A stretch of 64,000 bases of DNA. Source: Numidum massiliense. GTDB taxonomy: Bacteria > Bacillota > Bacilli > Thermoactinomycetales > Novibacillaceae. Positions 30,673 to 39,438 of the stretch are shown here, one piece after another. Every line of letters starts with the position of its first letter. The first letter of the stretch is position 1. Both the position numbers and the translations under genes were made by a program. The stretch is from assembly GCF_001375555.1 (NCBI RefSeq), contig NZ_CTDZ01000009.1, positions 3,155,758 through 3,219,757 on the forward strand. Reading direction: 5' to 3'. Below the pieces are notes generated by a model. The model searched no databases and had not been told where the DNA came from. It was given only the letters and a program-made list of their open reading frames with translations.

Positions 30673-30712
30673 GTAGCGGTCACCCGGATCTTCCGCCCGG
30701 GCATTCCGCTAC
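30673..30712 (-). promoter_or_regulatory. Large nested hairpin before the response regulator gene
   Basis: GTAGCGG and CCGCTAC enclose a second stem CCCGG/CCGGG. There is no T-run after it on the - strand. It lies between the secreted-protein gene and the regulator, so it could be a processing site or attenuator. Confidence 0.5.
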
Positions 30713-30789
30713 AATCAATCCAAACGCGAGTACGCACGTCTAGATAACAACATTACCCGCGGTTACACAGTTATGTCCAATGAAGCCAG

Positions 30790-31449
30790 TTAGATCGTGA
30801 TATAGCCGTTGTAGTTAATCCCGTGTGGCCCGATATTCCAAACCATGATCCGATAGTTACCCGTTTTATTCACTTTAAAGTTAGCTTTACCCGAACCGCC
30901 GCTTAGCGTCGTATAGTAAAACGTTCCCGAACTGTCCAGTAAGCCGACTCTTACTTTGGACGCCCCCGGTACCCAAGTGAGTGAGATTGACCCAGTTTCA
31001 CCAGTTACAAAGCTCCAAGGGCCGTATTGATGCGCATAGTTTACACCGAGTGACCCACTAACGCGGTAAGTCGCTTCCTTTCCGTTGTCGTCTCCCGCCA
31101 CTTTGTCAGCCTCTGTTAAGGTAATATTCTGGACATTCTTCGGTAGCTGCTTCGTCACATTGGCGGGAGCCCCGTTAATAGTAACCGTATTCGATTGCTC
31201 TGCCTTTTTATCCTTAGTCGCATTCGCCGGGGGATCATCAACGATCTCCATCGTCACGTCAGCAGAAGCGTCCTTTGTCACATCGACCAGTTTAAACTGC
31301 TCACTAGGATTCTTAATCGCCTTCTCGGACGGGTTTAACGACATCACACCGGAGTTTACATCCGATCCATTCGCAGCGACGACCACCGTAGACACCCCTA
31401 ACACGACGACGAGGATAGCAACGCCAACTAACCACTTCTTTTTACTCAT
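30790..31449 (-). CDS. Secreted protein of unknown function with C-terminal beta-sandwich-like domain
   Basis: 219 residues. An N-terminal hydrophobic segment (KKKWLVGVAILVVVLGV, possible cut after VVVAA) directs export. Residues 30-125 are polar with Lys/Asp/Thr and look disordered. Residues 130-219 alternate in a beta-rich pattern, with two Gly-Pro-Trp/His motifs (YGPWSFVTG and WNIGPHGINYNG), similar in style to pre-peptidase C-terminal-type domains. I do not recognise the family. ATG 31449 has AAGGAGG. Likely forms an operon with the two-component genes downstream. Confidence 0.75.
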   Translation of the reverse strand: MSKKKWLVGVAILVVVLGVSTVVVAANGSDVNSGVMSLNPSEKAIKNPSEQFKLVDVTKDASADVTMEIVDDPPANATKDKKAEQSNTVTINGAPANVTKQLPKNVQNITLTEADKVAGDDNGKEATYRVSGSLGVNYAHQYGPWSFVTGETGSISLTWVPGASKVRVGLLDSSGTFYYTTLSGGSGKANFKVNKTGNYRIMVWNIGPHGINYNGYITI

Positions 31450-31541
31450 TTTTCGTATACCTCCTTCAAAAATCGTGGCATAACTGTGTAACCACTTTTA
31501 TTGTAGGACGGAAGGTATAAATAATTTGTTAAGTTTAATCA

Positions 31542-32006
31542 TTACTTGTTGCGTTGCCGTAGCGAGCGAAAGAAGTTGCTGAGGCGCGCGGCACACTCTG
31601 CCTGCAATACACCACTTTCGACGTGTACGCGGTGATTAAAGCGTGGCTCGGTTAGCAAATTCATTAACGTCCCAGCACAACCCGCTTTCGGATCTGGCGT
31701 GCCGTATACGACTCGTTTAAGGCGCGACTGTACGATTGCCCCCGCACACATCGGGCACGGTTCAAGCGTGACGACGAGGGTACAACCAGGCAACCGCCAA
31801 CCGCCTAACTGCGCACTAGCGGCTCGAATCGCTACCATCTCCGCGTGGTTCGTCGGATCTTTCGTCGTTTCGCGCAAATTATAGCCGGTAGCGATAATAT
31901 CACCGTCTCGTACGATCACGGCGCCGATCGGTACTTCCCCGATCGCTTCCGCGCGATCGGCCTGTTCTAAAGCAACTTTCATATAAGGGATCCATTCGTT
32001 CTCCAC
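31542..32006 (-). CDS. tadA: tRNA-specific adenosine deaminase TadA
   Basis: Converts A34 to inosine in tRNA-Arg(ACG). 154 residues with zinc-site motifs NHAEMVAI (catalytic Glu) and LEPCPMCAGAI, and the RVVYGTPDPKAGCAG loop. Length and motifs match B. subtilis YaaJ. Position between serS and the SRP RNA is conserved in outline, although accessory genes have been inserted. Confidence 0.95.
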   Translation of the reverse strand: MENEWIPYMKVALEQADRAEAIGEVPIGAVIVRDGDIIATGYNLRETTKDPTNHAEMVAIRAASAQLGGWRLPGCTLVVTLEPCPMCAGAIVQSRLKRVVYGTPDPKAGCAGTLMNLLTEPRFNHRVHVESGVLQAECAARLSNFFRSLRQRNK

Positions 32007-32082
32007 GTAAATCGTTCATCCTCAACTTAGTAGTATCATTAATAAAAGTTACCACTCGACAACGGAGGGTGTCAAACAGAAG

Positions 32083-32112
32083 CGACCGCCATCCATTTAT
32101 GGGTGGCGGTCG
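32083..32112. repeat. 12-bp inverted repeat
   Basis: CGACCGCCATCC / GGGTGGCGGTCG with one mismatch around a 6-base loop (ATTTAT). No T-run on either side. Lies downstream of the gene remnant. Confidence 0.7.
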
Positions 32113-32191
32113 TGTGAATTGGTGGTCGTCCTTCGTGCCGACTCACACTTCTCTTGGTGGATATCGGTCGTTTTTCCTCGCAAATAATGCC

Positions 32192-32476
32192 TTACGAAAA
32201 GTGAACGCTAAGGAAATTCCAGTAATATAAAAACACCGAATATGTCAGCCCCAACACGATGACGGTCGCGAAACCAGCCTTCCGCCACCAGTTAACGACT
32301 GCACGTACTCTTTTCCAAAGACCGATTAACCAGAAAGAAAGGATAAACGAAAGGATCGGAAGTGAGCATACGATGTCGTTATACCAAGCCGGAAACCCAT
32401 ACATGATCTCCAGACCACCACTTTTGGCAATTAAACGAAATGTAACGACAAAAAACAGACTGTTCAGTACCTCCCG
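32192..32476 (-). pseudogene. C-terminal membrane remnant of a serine-hydrolase/class C PBP-like gene
   Basis: The frame is open from a TGA at 32477 to a stop at 32192. The translated end (GFPAWYNDIV then two hydrophobic helices, ending YYWNFL) resembles the membrane tail found at the C-terminus of beta-lactamase-like serine hydrolases that accompany bacitracin-type ABC transporters. Upstream to about 32640 the frame is broken and no catalytic SxxK domain remains. The 745-bp gap between tadA and the permease otherwise holds no gene. Confidence 0.5.
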
Positions 32477-32751
32477 TCACTCACTGCTTCGAGTCGGAAA
32501 GGATCGGCCAAAAATGCGAACCATTTCCCATACCCGTAGGTGGGATGTCGGCTAATCATGTAATTCCAGGCGAATAAATAACATGAATACTATAGAAAAT
32601 TTTCTCCAGTTCAATTGAATACTCCTCTCGGTACGATAATCCGTAGAATACGCAGGATTAGTTCCGTGTGAATGTGCCGATGGCAAAGCGTAAAAGATTA
32701 ACAATTAGTGCGCAAACGAGGAGCGGCTTAACTGGGGCGACCGAGACCCGT

Positions 32752-33441
32752 TTAAAGGACGTCGGTCGTTTCCACTTTGCGGATGGCCAAAACGGCAATC
32801 GCAATCCCGACGGCTGCGAGCGATAACGGAATGTAAATAATTGAGGCTACAGAAAACACCGGATTGTGTGAGCTGATGAGCACGACGAGTAAGAGGGCGG
32901 AAACGATCGTCGCTGGGACAGATTGTTTTCGCATCCCGAAGTATAAAGGAATTAAGCTCGTCCCCGTCGCGGCAAAGGCAAAGGCGACGATGCTTAGCAA
33001 TTGCTGCCCGATCGTATCAGCTAACGTGCCCGGAATAAACGGAACGTATGTGTTCAATCCGAAAGCGACACCCATGACGAACAAGTTGGAAATGACCATC
33101 GTGAAGAACGTGAGCCCACTGACGATCAATAGTTTGGCGGCCATGAGCTTCTTCCGTCTGATCGGGTACATGAACGTAATGAACACCGTTTTGTTTTTAT
33201 ATTCTTCGATGACGAGTTTGGCAATGAGTACAGCGGCAAAAATAGTAAACGTTGCCCGTACGATCGCTCCCATCACGACAATAGCTTCCTCAGCACTAGC
33301 AAATGCCGCAGTTTGTTCTATTTTTTCGATATAGCCGATAAAACATACTAACGCCGCAATGAGCACATTCGCAATGACCGCTCCACTGACATACCAACCT
33401 AATTTCACTTTCTGCAATTCCAATTTTATTAATTTCATCAT
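32752..33441 (-). CDS. ABC transporter permease, module A
   Basis: 229 residues with about six hydrophobic segments, an ABC-2-type permease like those of bacitracin and lantibiotic resistance transporters (BcrB/LanE-G style). ATG 33441 follows GAGGTG; the frame is open further upstream but overlaps the ATPase end. Fourth gene of the regulator-kinase-ATPase-permease module A. Substrate unknown; export or removal of a membrane-active peptide is inferred. Confidence 0.85.
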   Translation of the reverse strand: MMKLIKLELQKVKLGWYVSGAVIANVLIAALVCFIGYIEKIEQTAAFASAEEAIVVMGAIVRATFTIFAAVLIAKLVIEEYKNKTVFITFMYPIRRKKLMAAKLLIVSGLTFFTMVISNLFVMGVAFGLNTYVPFIPGTLADTIGQQLLSIVAFAFAATGTSLIPLYFGMRKQSVPATIVSALLLVVLISSHNPVFSVASIIYIPLSLAAVGIAIAVLAIRKVETTDVL

Positions 33442-33496
33442 TTGATGGCACACCTCGTTTGATCGTTCCTCTTGTTTGATCGTACACCCCTGTTTT

Positions 33497-34423
33497 TTAC
33501 GAAACGTCTCTCTGTCCCTCATGAATTAAGTTCAAAAAATACTCCTCTAAAGAAGTAACCTTTTTGTTAATCCCTTCAATCGCGACGTCGTTTAGAACGA
33601 GCGTTTTAGAGATTTCTGCCTGGGACACTCGCGCGTCGTAAATGCGGACGATTTTCTCATTAACCGTTTTGAAGTTGGATATATGGAGTTGATCGGCGAG
33701 CACAACACACGCTTTACGTTGATGGGCAGTCACTAATTCGATGTATTCCGTATGTTGCCCTCTTATGTTGTCCATCGTCACTTCCTCAATCAGCCGACCG
33801 TCGCTAATCACGCCGATCGTATCGGCAATTTGCTCGATTTCCGCGATGATGTGACTCGAAATCAATAGCGTGATTCCGTATTCTTTACTTAACATGTCGA
33901 GCACGTGGCGAATCTCTTTAATACCTACAGGGTCGAGGCCATTAATCGGTTCATCTAAAATTAGCAATTCCGGTTTCGTTATAATCGCTCGCGCAATACC
34001 TAACCGTTGTTTCATTCCGAGAGAAAAGTTTTTTACCATCTCGTCCTCGATATTTTTTAGGTTGACTAATTTTAGCGCGTCATCGATCGCACCTTTGTCG
34101 TAGTAGCCCATGTATTCACAATGCAGCGCTAAATTTTCTCCCGCCGTTAGCCTTTCATAAAAAATAGGGTATTCGATGATACTACCTATTCGTCCTAAAT
34201 AGTCGTATGAAGTAGGCGTTACCTTTTCCCCAAAAATTTCAATTTCCCCTGCGGTCGGTTTGACGAGGTTCGTGAGCATTTTCATGACTGTCGTTTTACC
34301 AGCGCCGTTCGGACCGAGAAAGCCGTAAATTTCTCCTTTGCGAATGTGCATATTAACGTTCGACACCACTTCCTTTCCTTGAAAGGACTTCGTCAAACCA
34401 TTCGTCGTTACAACGTACGCCAC
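33497..34423 (-). CDS. ABC transporter ATP-binding protein, module A
   Basis: 308 residues with Walker A GPNGAGKTT near residue 37, signature SLGMKQRLGIA, Walker B LLILDEPINGLDP and the H-loop ISSHI. The extra C-terminal region of about 90 residues is typical of BcrA-type ATPases. Partner of the adjacent permease; paralogue of the ATPase in module B. Confidence 0.93.
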   Translation of the reverse strand: MAYVVTTNGLTKSFQGKEVVSNVNMHIRKGEIYGFLGPNGAGKTTVMKMLTNLVKPTAGEIEIFGEKVTPTSYDYLGRIGSIIEYPIFYERLTAGENLALHCEYMGYYDKGAIDDALKLVNLKNIEDEMVKNFSLGMKQRLGIARAIITKPELLILDEPINGLDPVGIKEIRHVLDMLSKEYGITLLISSHIIAEIEQIADTIGVISDGRLIEEVTMDNIRGQHTEYIELVTAHQRKACVVLADQLHISNFKTVNEKIVRIYDARVSQAEISKTLVLNDVAIEGINKKVTSLEEYFLNLIHEGQRDVS

Positions 34424-34524
34424 CCGTCATCACCTTTCTTCCTGTCGCTTACGCGTACTATCTTCTATTGTAGCTATGAACCGTTTCTTTTTTGTTTCTC
34501 AATTCTTAAGAAAACCTTACGTCG

Positions 34525-35460
34525 TCAATACGTCAACCGGTTTAACTTAATCGTGAACGTCGTTTGACGATACGGCTCACTCTGTAAGGTAATCGTCCCT
34601 CCCATTTCTTCAACGAGCTTTTTCGTAATCGTCAAACCGAGCCCGCTACCTTGAAACGTTTTGTTTCGAGACTCCTCAAGTGTATACATGCGCTCAAAAA
34701 CACGCGCTTGTTCGCGTTCGTCGATTCCCTTCCCGCGATCCCACACGGCGACAGACACGTGCGTGTTATCGTATGTCAAGGAGAGGCCGACTACTTTTCC
34801 GTCAGCGCCGTATTGAATCGCGTTGGACAATAAATTGTGTAACACGCGGTTAAGCGCCTCCGCGTTAGCGACGGCGTACACGGGGACGTCGGGAATTTGA
34901 ATCGCCACGTCAAAACCTTTCGCTTGTAGCGTATCGTAAAATGAGAGCATATTGTTTTTGCAGCATTCGTTCATTGACACCCGCGTTAAAGGGATCTCTT
35001 TATCCCCGGACTCCAACTTAGCTAAATCAAAAAATGTATTGATCAACTTAATAATTTCCACTGTTTTATTGTAAACGTTATCGAGCAGTCTTTCCCTCTC
35101 TACAGCGGCCATCCCGTGGTCGTGCTGCATCATTTCGATATACCCTAATACGACGGTCAACGGCGTTTTTAAGTCGTGGGAAATGTTCGCTAGCATTTTT
35201 TTCATTGAACGTTCCGTTCGCGTGAACTGGGCGAGGTTTTGCTGGGTGACGTCCAACAACCGGTTGATCTCAACTAACAGAAGCTGCAGTTGTTTGTCAT
35301 CCGTCACGTGTAACAACTTCTCAGCTGACTCTTGCTTCAATATGCGTCGCAGCTTGGCGGATAAGGCATCTAGCTCTACATCCCTCCGCTTCTTTAGCCG
35401 GTATTGCCCGATATTGACGGTAGCTAGCACAACGATGACACTGACGAGGAGAATCGTCAT
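34525..35460 (-). CDS. Sensor histidine kinase, module A
   Basis: 311 residues. A single N-terminal membrane segment (2-18) and no extracellular domain. HisKA His95 in NISHDLKTPLTVVLGY, then LLSNAIQYGADG, WDRGKGI and GSGLGLTITKKL. ATG 35460 overlaps the regulator stop (ATGA). The lack of a sensor domain fits kinases that sense through a partner ABC transporter or within the membrane. Confidence 0.92.
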   Translation of the reverse strand: MTILLVSVIVVLATVNIGQYRLKKRRDVELDALSAKLRRILKQESAEKLLHVTDDKQLQLLLVEINRLLDVTQQNLAQFTRTERSMKKMLANISHDLKTPLTVVLGYIEMMQHDHGMAAVERERLLDNVYNKTVEIIKLINTFFDLAKLESGDKEIPLTRVSMNECCKNNMLSFYDTLQAKGFDVAIQIPDVPVYAVANAEALNRVLHNLLSNAIQYGADGKVVGLSLTYDNTHVSVAVWDRGKGIDEREQARVFERMYTLEESRNKTFQGSGLGLTITKKLVEEMGGTITLQSEPYRQTTFTIKLNRLTY

Positions 35461-36173
35461 TGTTCGAATTCCCCCAAGCGATAGCCGATCCCCCACAACG
35501 TTTTTATATACTTAGGCGACGACGGGTCATCTTCTATTTTTTCGCGCAACCGACTCATGTGGACGTTAATAATGTTTTCGTCGCCGTAATAATCGTCCTG
35601 CCAAACCGCGCGGTAAATCTGCTCTTTCGTAAACACTCGCTCGGGATTTGTAAAAAACAACTTCAATATTTGCCACTCTTTTGCCGTGAGCTTAATCTCT
35701 TCCCCGTTTTTCTTCACGCGCATATTTTCAATGTCGAGCGCAATGTCCCGTATGTGAATCACCTGGTGCTGTACATCCTTATCGCCGTCTTTTGGGCTGC
35801 CGGTATACTGTGTCGCGCGGCGGATCGCTGCTTTCACACGCGCCGTCAGCTCAATTAAGGAAAACGGTTTGGTCACGTAATCGTCTGCTCCAAACCCGAG
35901 ACCTAACGCTTTTTCCACATCGCCGTCTTTGGCAGAAACGATCAACACAGGAACGGTACTTTTTTCGCGAACAGCTTTTAAAAAGTCCATGCCGTTAAGC
36001 TTCGGCAACATCAAATCGAGCAGAATTAAATCAAAAGACTCCCGCGCAAACGCACGCAATGCTTCTTTGCCGTCACACGCGTGTGCGACGCGGAATCCTT
36101 CCTTCGTTAGATGGTTTCCTACCATGTCACTAATCGCTGGATCGTCTTCTACGAGTAAAATGTAATGATGCAT
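35457..36173 (-). CDS. OmpR-family response regulator, module A
   Basis: 238 residues: receiver with ED-D (9-11), Asp53 in LLDLMLPKLNG and Lys in VTKPFSL, and a C-terminal winged helix ending WGIGYRLGEF. First gene of module A. It is divergent from the Crp/Fnr gene with a 125-bp gap that must hold both promoters. Expected to control the downstream transporter genes. Confidence 0.93.
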   Translation of the reverse strand: MHHYILLVEDDPAISDMVGNHLTKEGFRVAHACDGKEALRAFARESFDLILLDLMLPKLNGMDFLKAVREKSTVPVLIVSAKDGDVEKALGLGFGADDYVTKPFSLIELTARVKAAIRRATQYTGSPKDGDKDVQHQVIHIRDIALDIENMRVKKNGEEIKLTAKEWQILKLFFTNPERVFTKEQIYRAVWQDDYYGDENIINVHMSRLREKIEDDPSSPKYIKTLWGIGYRLGEFEQ

Positions 36174-36298
36174 GTTGCGTCACCGGCCTTATCGTGTAGT
36201 CATTTTAGCTATATGTTTTATGTTATCCTATTGTTGAGATGTGTGACAGGATCGTTTAGATTATACATCATTGAGCAACGTGAAAGGGGATCGTCCAA

Positions 36299-36946
36299 GT
36301 GGCATCAAGACAGCAACCGCTCCAACTGTTTCCGGAAACAATCCGGCGCGAGTGGTTGAACAGACCACAAAAAAGCTTTGCGAAAGGACAGATGATTGTC
36401 ACGCCCGGTGACTCGTCCGCCTATTTGTACTTAATCGTCGCGGGGAACGCCCGCCTGTTCCATTTACACCTCGATGGCAAAGAATGCACGCTCGACATTT
36501 TGTCTGCTGGCGATTTTATTAACTGGCTCAACTTATTTATCGATAGTGAAAAAGAGTCCTTTTGTCGGGGGTTAACGGATGTTACCGTCGTTTCCGTTCC
36601 TAAAAAGGAAATATTCGCGGTAATTGAATCGACGCCGCCAGGACTAGCCATGTCGTTGCTAAAAGACATGGCGCTGCGCTTGCACGAGACGACGGCGATT
36701 TTGGAACAAGTCGCTTACGGAAAAGTAGAAGAGCGGATCGTGTTTTTGTTTGAAAAACTGACAGAAGGGCGTGGACAAGCAGGAGAATGTGTGCCTTTAC
36801 CGCCATTTTTAACACATAAAGACCTCGCTGGGATGATCGGCTCAACGCGAGAGACGGTCACGTTTTTACTTAATAAGTTGCAACAAGAAGGAGTGGTTGT
36901 ACAAAAGGACAACCAGCTCTTGTTTCGCAAGGGAGCGCAAAATTGA
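36299..36946 (+). CDS. Crp/Fnr-family transcriptional regulator
   Basis: 215 residues: cyclic-nucleotide-binding-type beta barrel (about 25-115) and C-terminal winged helix with LTHKDLAGMIGSTRETVTFL. It lacks the N-terminal Cys cluster of FeS Fnr proteins and the residues typical for cAMP binding are not evident, so the effector is unknown. GTG start with AAAGGGGATC. It precedes the OsmC-like gene on the same strand, and an inverted repeat between them is a possible operator. A possible promoter is TTGAGA/TAGATT at about 36235-36263. Confidence 0.9.
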   Translation: MASRQQPLQLFPETIRREWLNRPQKSFAKGQMIVTPGDSSAYLYLIVAGNARLFHLHLDGKECTLDILSAGDFINWLNLFIDSEKESFCRGLTDVTVVSVPKKEIFAVIESTPPGLAMSLLKDMALRLHETTAILEQVAYGKVEERIVFLFEKLTEGRGQAGECVPLPPFLTHKDLAGMIGSTRETVTFLLNKLQQEGVVVQKDNQLLFRKGAQN

Positions 36947-36951
36947 TGATG

Positions 36952-36967
36952 TGTAAGCTCCCTTACA
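36952..36967. promoter_or_regulatory. Candidate Crp/Fnr operator between the regulator and osmC-like genes
   Basis: TGTAAG-CTCC-CTTACA, a perfect 6-4-6 inverted repeat with the shape of Crp/Fnr half-sites, 62 bp before the osmC-like start. Confidence 0.45.
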
Positions 36968-37029
36968 TACAAAAGAAGGACACCTTGTTACGATGGGATT
37001 ATCAAACATCCTAACGAAAGGTGAATGAC

Positions 37030-37521
37030 GTGAACAACATTAACTTTACAGCAGTGAAACAAATGGCAGCAGCGATTCAGTCCAACCCCGAGTTAAAAAT
37101 GCGCAACTGGCAGGCGAAAGTGACTTGGAAAGACGGCGTGCAAAACGACGTACAAATTAGGGAGTTCGCCCCTTTCCGTACGGACGAACCAGCACCGTTA
37201 GGCGGGACCGATGTGGCACCGAACCCCGTCGAATATTTAATCGCCGCAGCAGCGAGTTGCTTTACGATTACGTTCGAAGTGCTCGCTAGTGAACAAGGGA
37301 TTCGATTGAATGACGTAGAAGTGGAGATTGAAGCGGATTTAAATGCGGCCGTCTTTCTCGGCTTAGAATCAGGGGATGGCGGAATTTTAAATCCCGTCAT
37401 TCATTTGAAGGCTGACACTTCCGCGTCGCCTGAAGCAGTAGAAAAAATTGCTCGTACAGCATTGGAAAAATCGCCGGTGCTGGCTAGTTTGAAAATGGAA
37501 ATCGGTTTACAAGTTCATTAA
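37030..37521 (+). CDS. OsmC/Ohr-fold protein with a single cysteine
   Basis: 163 residues with the OsmC fold: PNPVEYLIAAAASCFTITFE holds the first catalytic Cys on the central helix. The second Cys of OsmC/Ohr peroxidases is replaced (LEKSPVLASLK where a Cys-Pro is usual), so thiol peroxidase activity with an intramolecular disulfide is unlikely. GTG 37030 is preferred over GTG 37021 on spacing to AAAGGTG. Transcribed after the Crp/Fnr gene, ends at a strong terminator. Confidence 0.85.
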   Translation: MNNINFTAVKQMAAAIQSNPELKMRNWQAKVTWKDGVQNDVQIREFAPFRTDEPAPLGGTDVAPNPVEYLIAAAASCFTITFEVLASEQGIRLNDVEVEIEADLNAAVFLGLESGDGGILNPVIHLKADTSASPEAVEKIARTALEKSPVLASLKMEIGLQVH

Positions 37522-37528
37522 TTAAGTG

Positions 37529-37557
37529 AAGGTCAGCTGGATCGAGCTGACCTTTTG
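37529..37557 (+). terminator. Terminator after the osmC-like gene
   Basis: AAGGTCAGCT and AGCTGACCTT perfect stem with a 6-base loop, then a short T-run. Confidence 0.85.
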
Positions 37558-37674
37558 ACTGCAAGAAAACATAAAACCGTTAAGGGCGATGCACCTTCCG
37601 AACAATTATACGAGCTTAACCCCAAAATACATCGGTTTTTATTAATTCCAAAATATCCATTAATAAGCCCCCTT

Positions 37675-38409
37675 TTACATATCCTGTTTCTTAAAATATA
37701 CAAAACTAGCGGAAACGCCGAGGAGGAAAACTAAGCATATAATCATAAGAGCTGTTTCAGTCGGATAGTGAAATTTTGCAATATCCCCACTTGCAATCAA
37801 ATAAGGAGACGACCATGGAAACAGCACCGCTAAGTCTTCATTGGCAAGTGCAACATTACAAAGAACGACTGCTGCAGCGACAATCATCGGTGTCACTAAG
37901 TTTTTAAGCCAAAGTGTTATAAATACGAAAGGCGACATGGTAAAATACAATAATAAAACGCCTAAAAAATACTCCTTTAGCGACTGCGTAATAACGTCAA
38001 CGCTAAATGCCGCGGCATTGCCGACAACACTTAAAATCAACGTGGATCCCCATGCTACTGCTGTTAAAAGGATCATCCACACAAACAGCATCAGGAATTT
38101 CGCTGTTAAAAAAGCTTCTTTTGAAACAGGAACAGTTAGTATGGACTTCATTGTTTTTTCAGCAAACTCTCGGCTTAAGAGATGGGCAGCGATCACGCCG
38201 TAAACGATCACCCCAAACAAAAGCAATACATACAAGTTTGTCTGCTCTAACATGTCCCAGTAAGTAATAACCTTATCAGGTTTTGTAATTTTTGCCTTTA
38301 TAAGCCCTGCAAAAACCATTACAGGCGCTACAAGTGCACCTAGAGCACTAATAAAAAACATCTTTGAACGTTTTAGTTTTAAAAATTCACAGTAAAGCAG
38401 ATTGAGCAA
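37675..38409 (-). CDS. ABC transporter permease, module B
   Basis: About 244 residues with six hydrophobic segments, ABC-2/BcrB type, containing the EFAEKTMKSILTVPVSKEAF cytoplasmic loop common in lantibiotic-type permeases. Start is uncertain: TTG 38409 or GTG 38418 behind GGGGGTGGGG. It overlaps the ATPase stop by about 23 bases. Codon use is visibly more AT-rich than in core genes. Last gene of module B. Confidence 0.85.
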   Translation of the reverse strand: MLNLLYCEFLKLKRSKMFFISALGALVAPVMVFAGLIKAKITKPDKVITYWDMLEQTNLYVLLLFGVIVYGVIAAHLLSREFAEKTMKSILTVPVSKEAFLTAKFLMLFVWMILLTAVAWGSTLILSVVGNAAAFSVDVITQSLKEYFLGVLLLYFTMSPFVFITLWLKNLVTPMIVAAAVVLCNVALANEDLAVLFPWSSPYLIASGDIAKFHYPTETALMIICLVFLLGVSASFVYFKKQDM

Positions 38410-39325
38410 GATCCCCACCCCCAATCAAGTTTGAGAAGTAATCTTCCAGCTTTTCTTCACTAATATTGATTTTTGATACTAATATACCGTTTTCTACAAA
38501 ATAGCGATTAACTGTTGATCTCATCTCTAAATGAGAATACAGGCGAATACTTCCCTTATCATGTACACTATAATCAGTTAGTCCAAACTTTTGCTCAAGC
38601 AGAAGACAAGCTTTGTTTTCATCTGACACGACAAACTCAACATACTGTCTGTTTCGCTCATGCAGTTCCTGCATGGATACTTCCTCAATAAGCTGACCTT
38701 TGTTCATAACCCCGATAATATGTGCAAGCTGTTCAATCTCGCTTAAAATATGACTTGAAATGAGTATGGTGATACCTTTTTCAACACTAAGCGTTTCTAG
38801 GTATTTCCGCACTTCCCGTATACCTACTGGGTCAAGACCGTTAATTGGCTCATCCAAGATGAGTAACTCCGGTTCGTGCATAATTGCCGCCGCTATGCCA
38901 AGACGCTGTTTCATCCCAAGAGAATAATTGCCAAAGGTCTTTTTTGTTTCCTGGTCAAGGCCGACGATTTTAAGTGCATGTTGGACGCTGTTTGGATCGT
39001 GCTGTCCTCTAAGGCGAGCAAAGATTTGTAAATTCTCTGCCCCTGTTAGGTTTTCATAAAAACCCGGTGTTTCAATCATTGAGCCAATACGGCGGTAAGT
39101 TTCCTTTCGGTTTTTTCTGTAATCCTCCCCGAACAATGAGATTTCTCCACTCGTAGGAGTTGCAAGGTTTAACAACATCCGCAACGTCGTCGTTTTGCCC
39201 GCACCGTTTCTGCCCAGTAGCCCATAAATTTTACCCTGTGGGACGTGCATATTTACACTGTCCACACCTTTTTGTTCGCCAAATTGTTTTGTCAGCTTTG
39301 TTGTTTTAATGACGTACTCGGTCAT
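38387..39325 (-). CDS. ABC transporter ATP-binding protein, module B
   Basis: 312 residues: Walker A GRNGAGKTTT, signature SLGMKQRLGIA, Walker B LLILDEPINGLDP, H-loop ISSHI, plus a BcrA-type C-terminal extension. Clearly paralogous to the module A ATPase. ATG 39325 has the correct spacing to GGGAGG; an ATG two codons earlier is too close. Confidence 0.93.
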   Translation of the reverse strand: MTEYVIKTTKLTKQFGEQKGVDSVNMHVPQGKIYGLLGRNGAGKTTTLRMLLNLATPTSGEISLFGEDYRKNRKETYRRIGSMIETPGFYENLTGAENLQIFARLRGQHDPNSVQHALKIVGLDQETKKTFGNYSLGMKQRLGIAAAIMHEPELLILDEPINGLDPVGIREVRKYLETLSVEKGITILISSHILSEIEQLAHIIGVMNKGQLIEEVSMQELHERNRQYVEFVVSDENKACLLLEQKFGLTDYSVHDKGSIRLYSHLEMRSTVNRYFVENGILVSKINISEEKLEDYFSNLIGGGDLAQSALL

Positions 39326-39438
39326 TTGCATAACCTCCCACTCCTTACGACACTTATTATATCAAGCAATACTGACCCTCCCCTTACGCAAGTCTTACTT
39401 CTTCCTTACTTGCACAAAAAAAGAGATGACAAAGGCAT

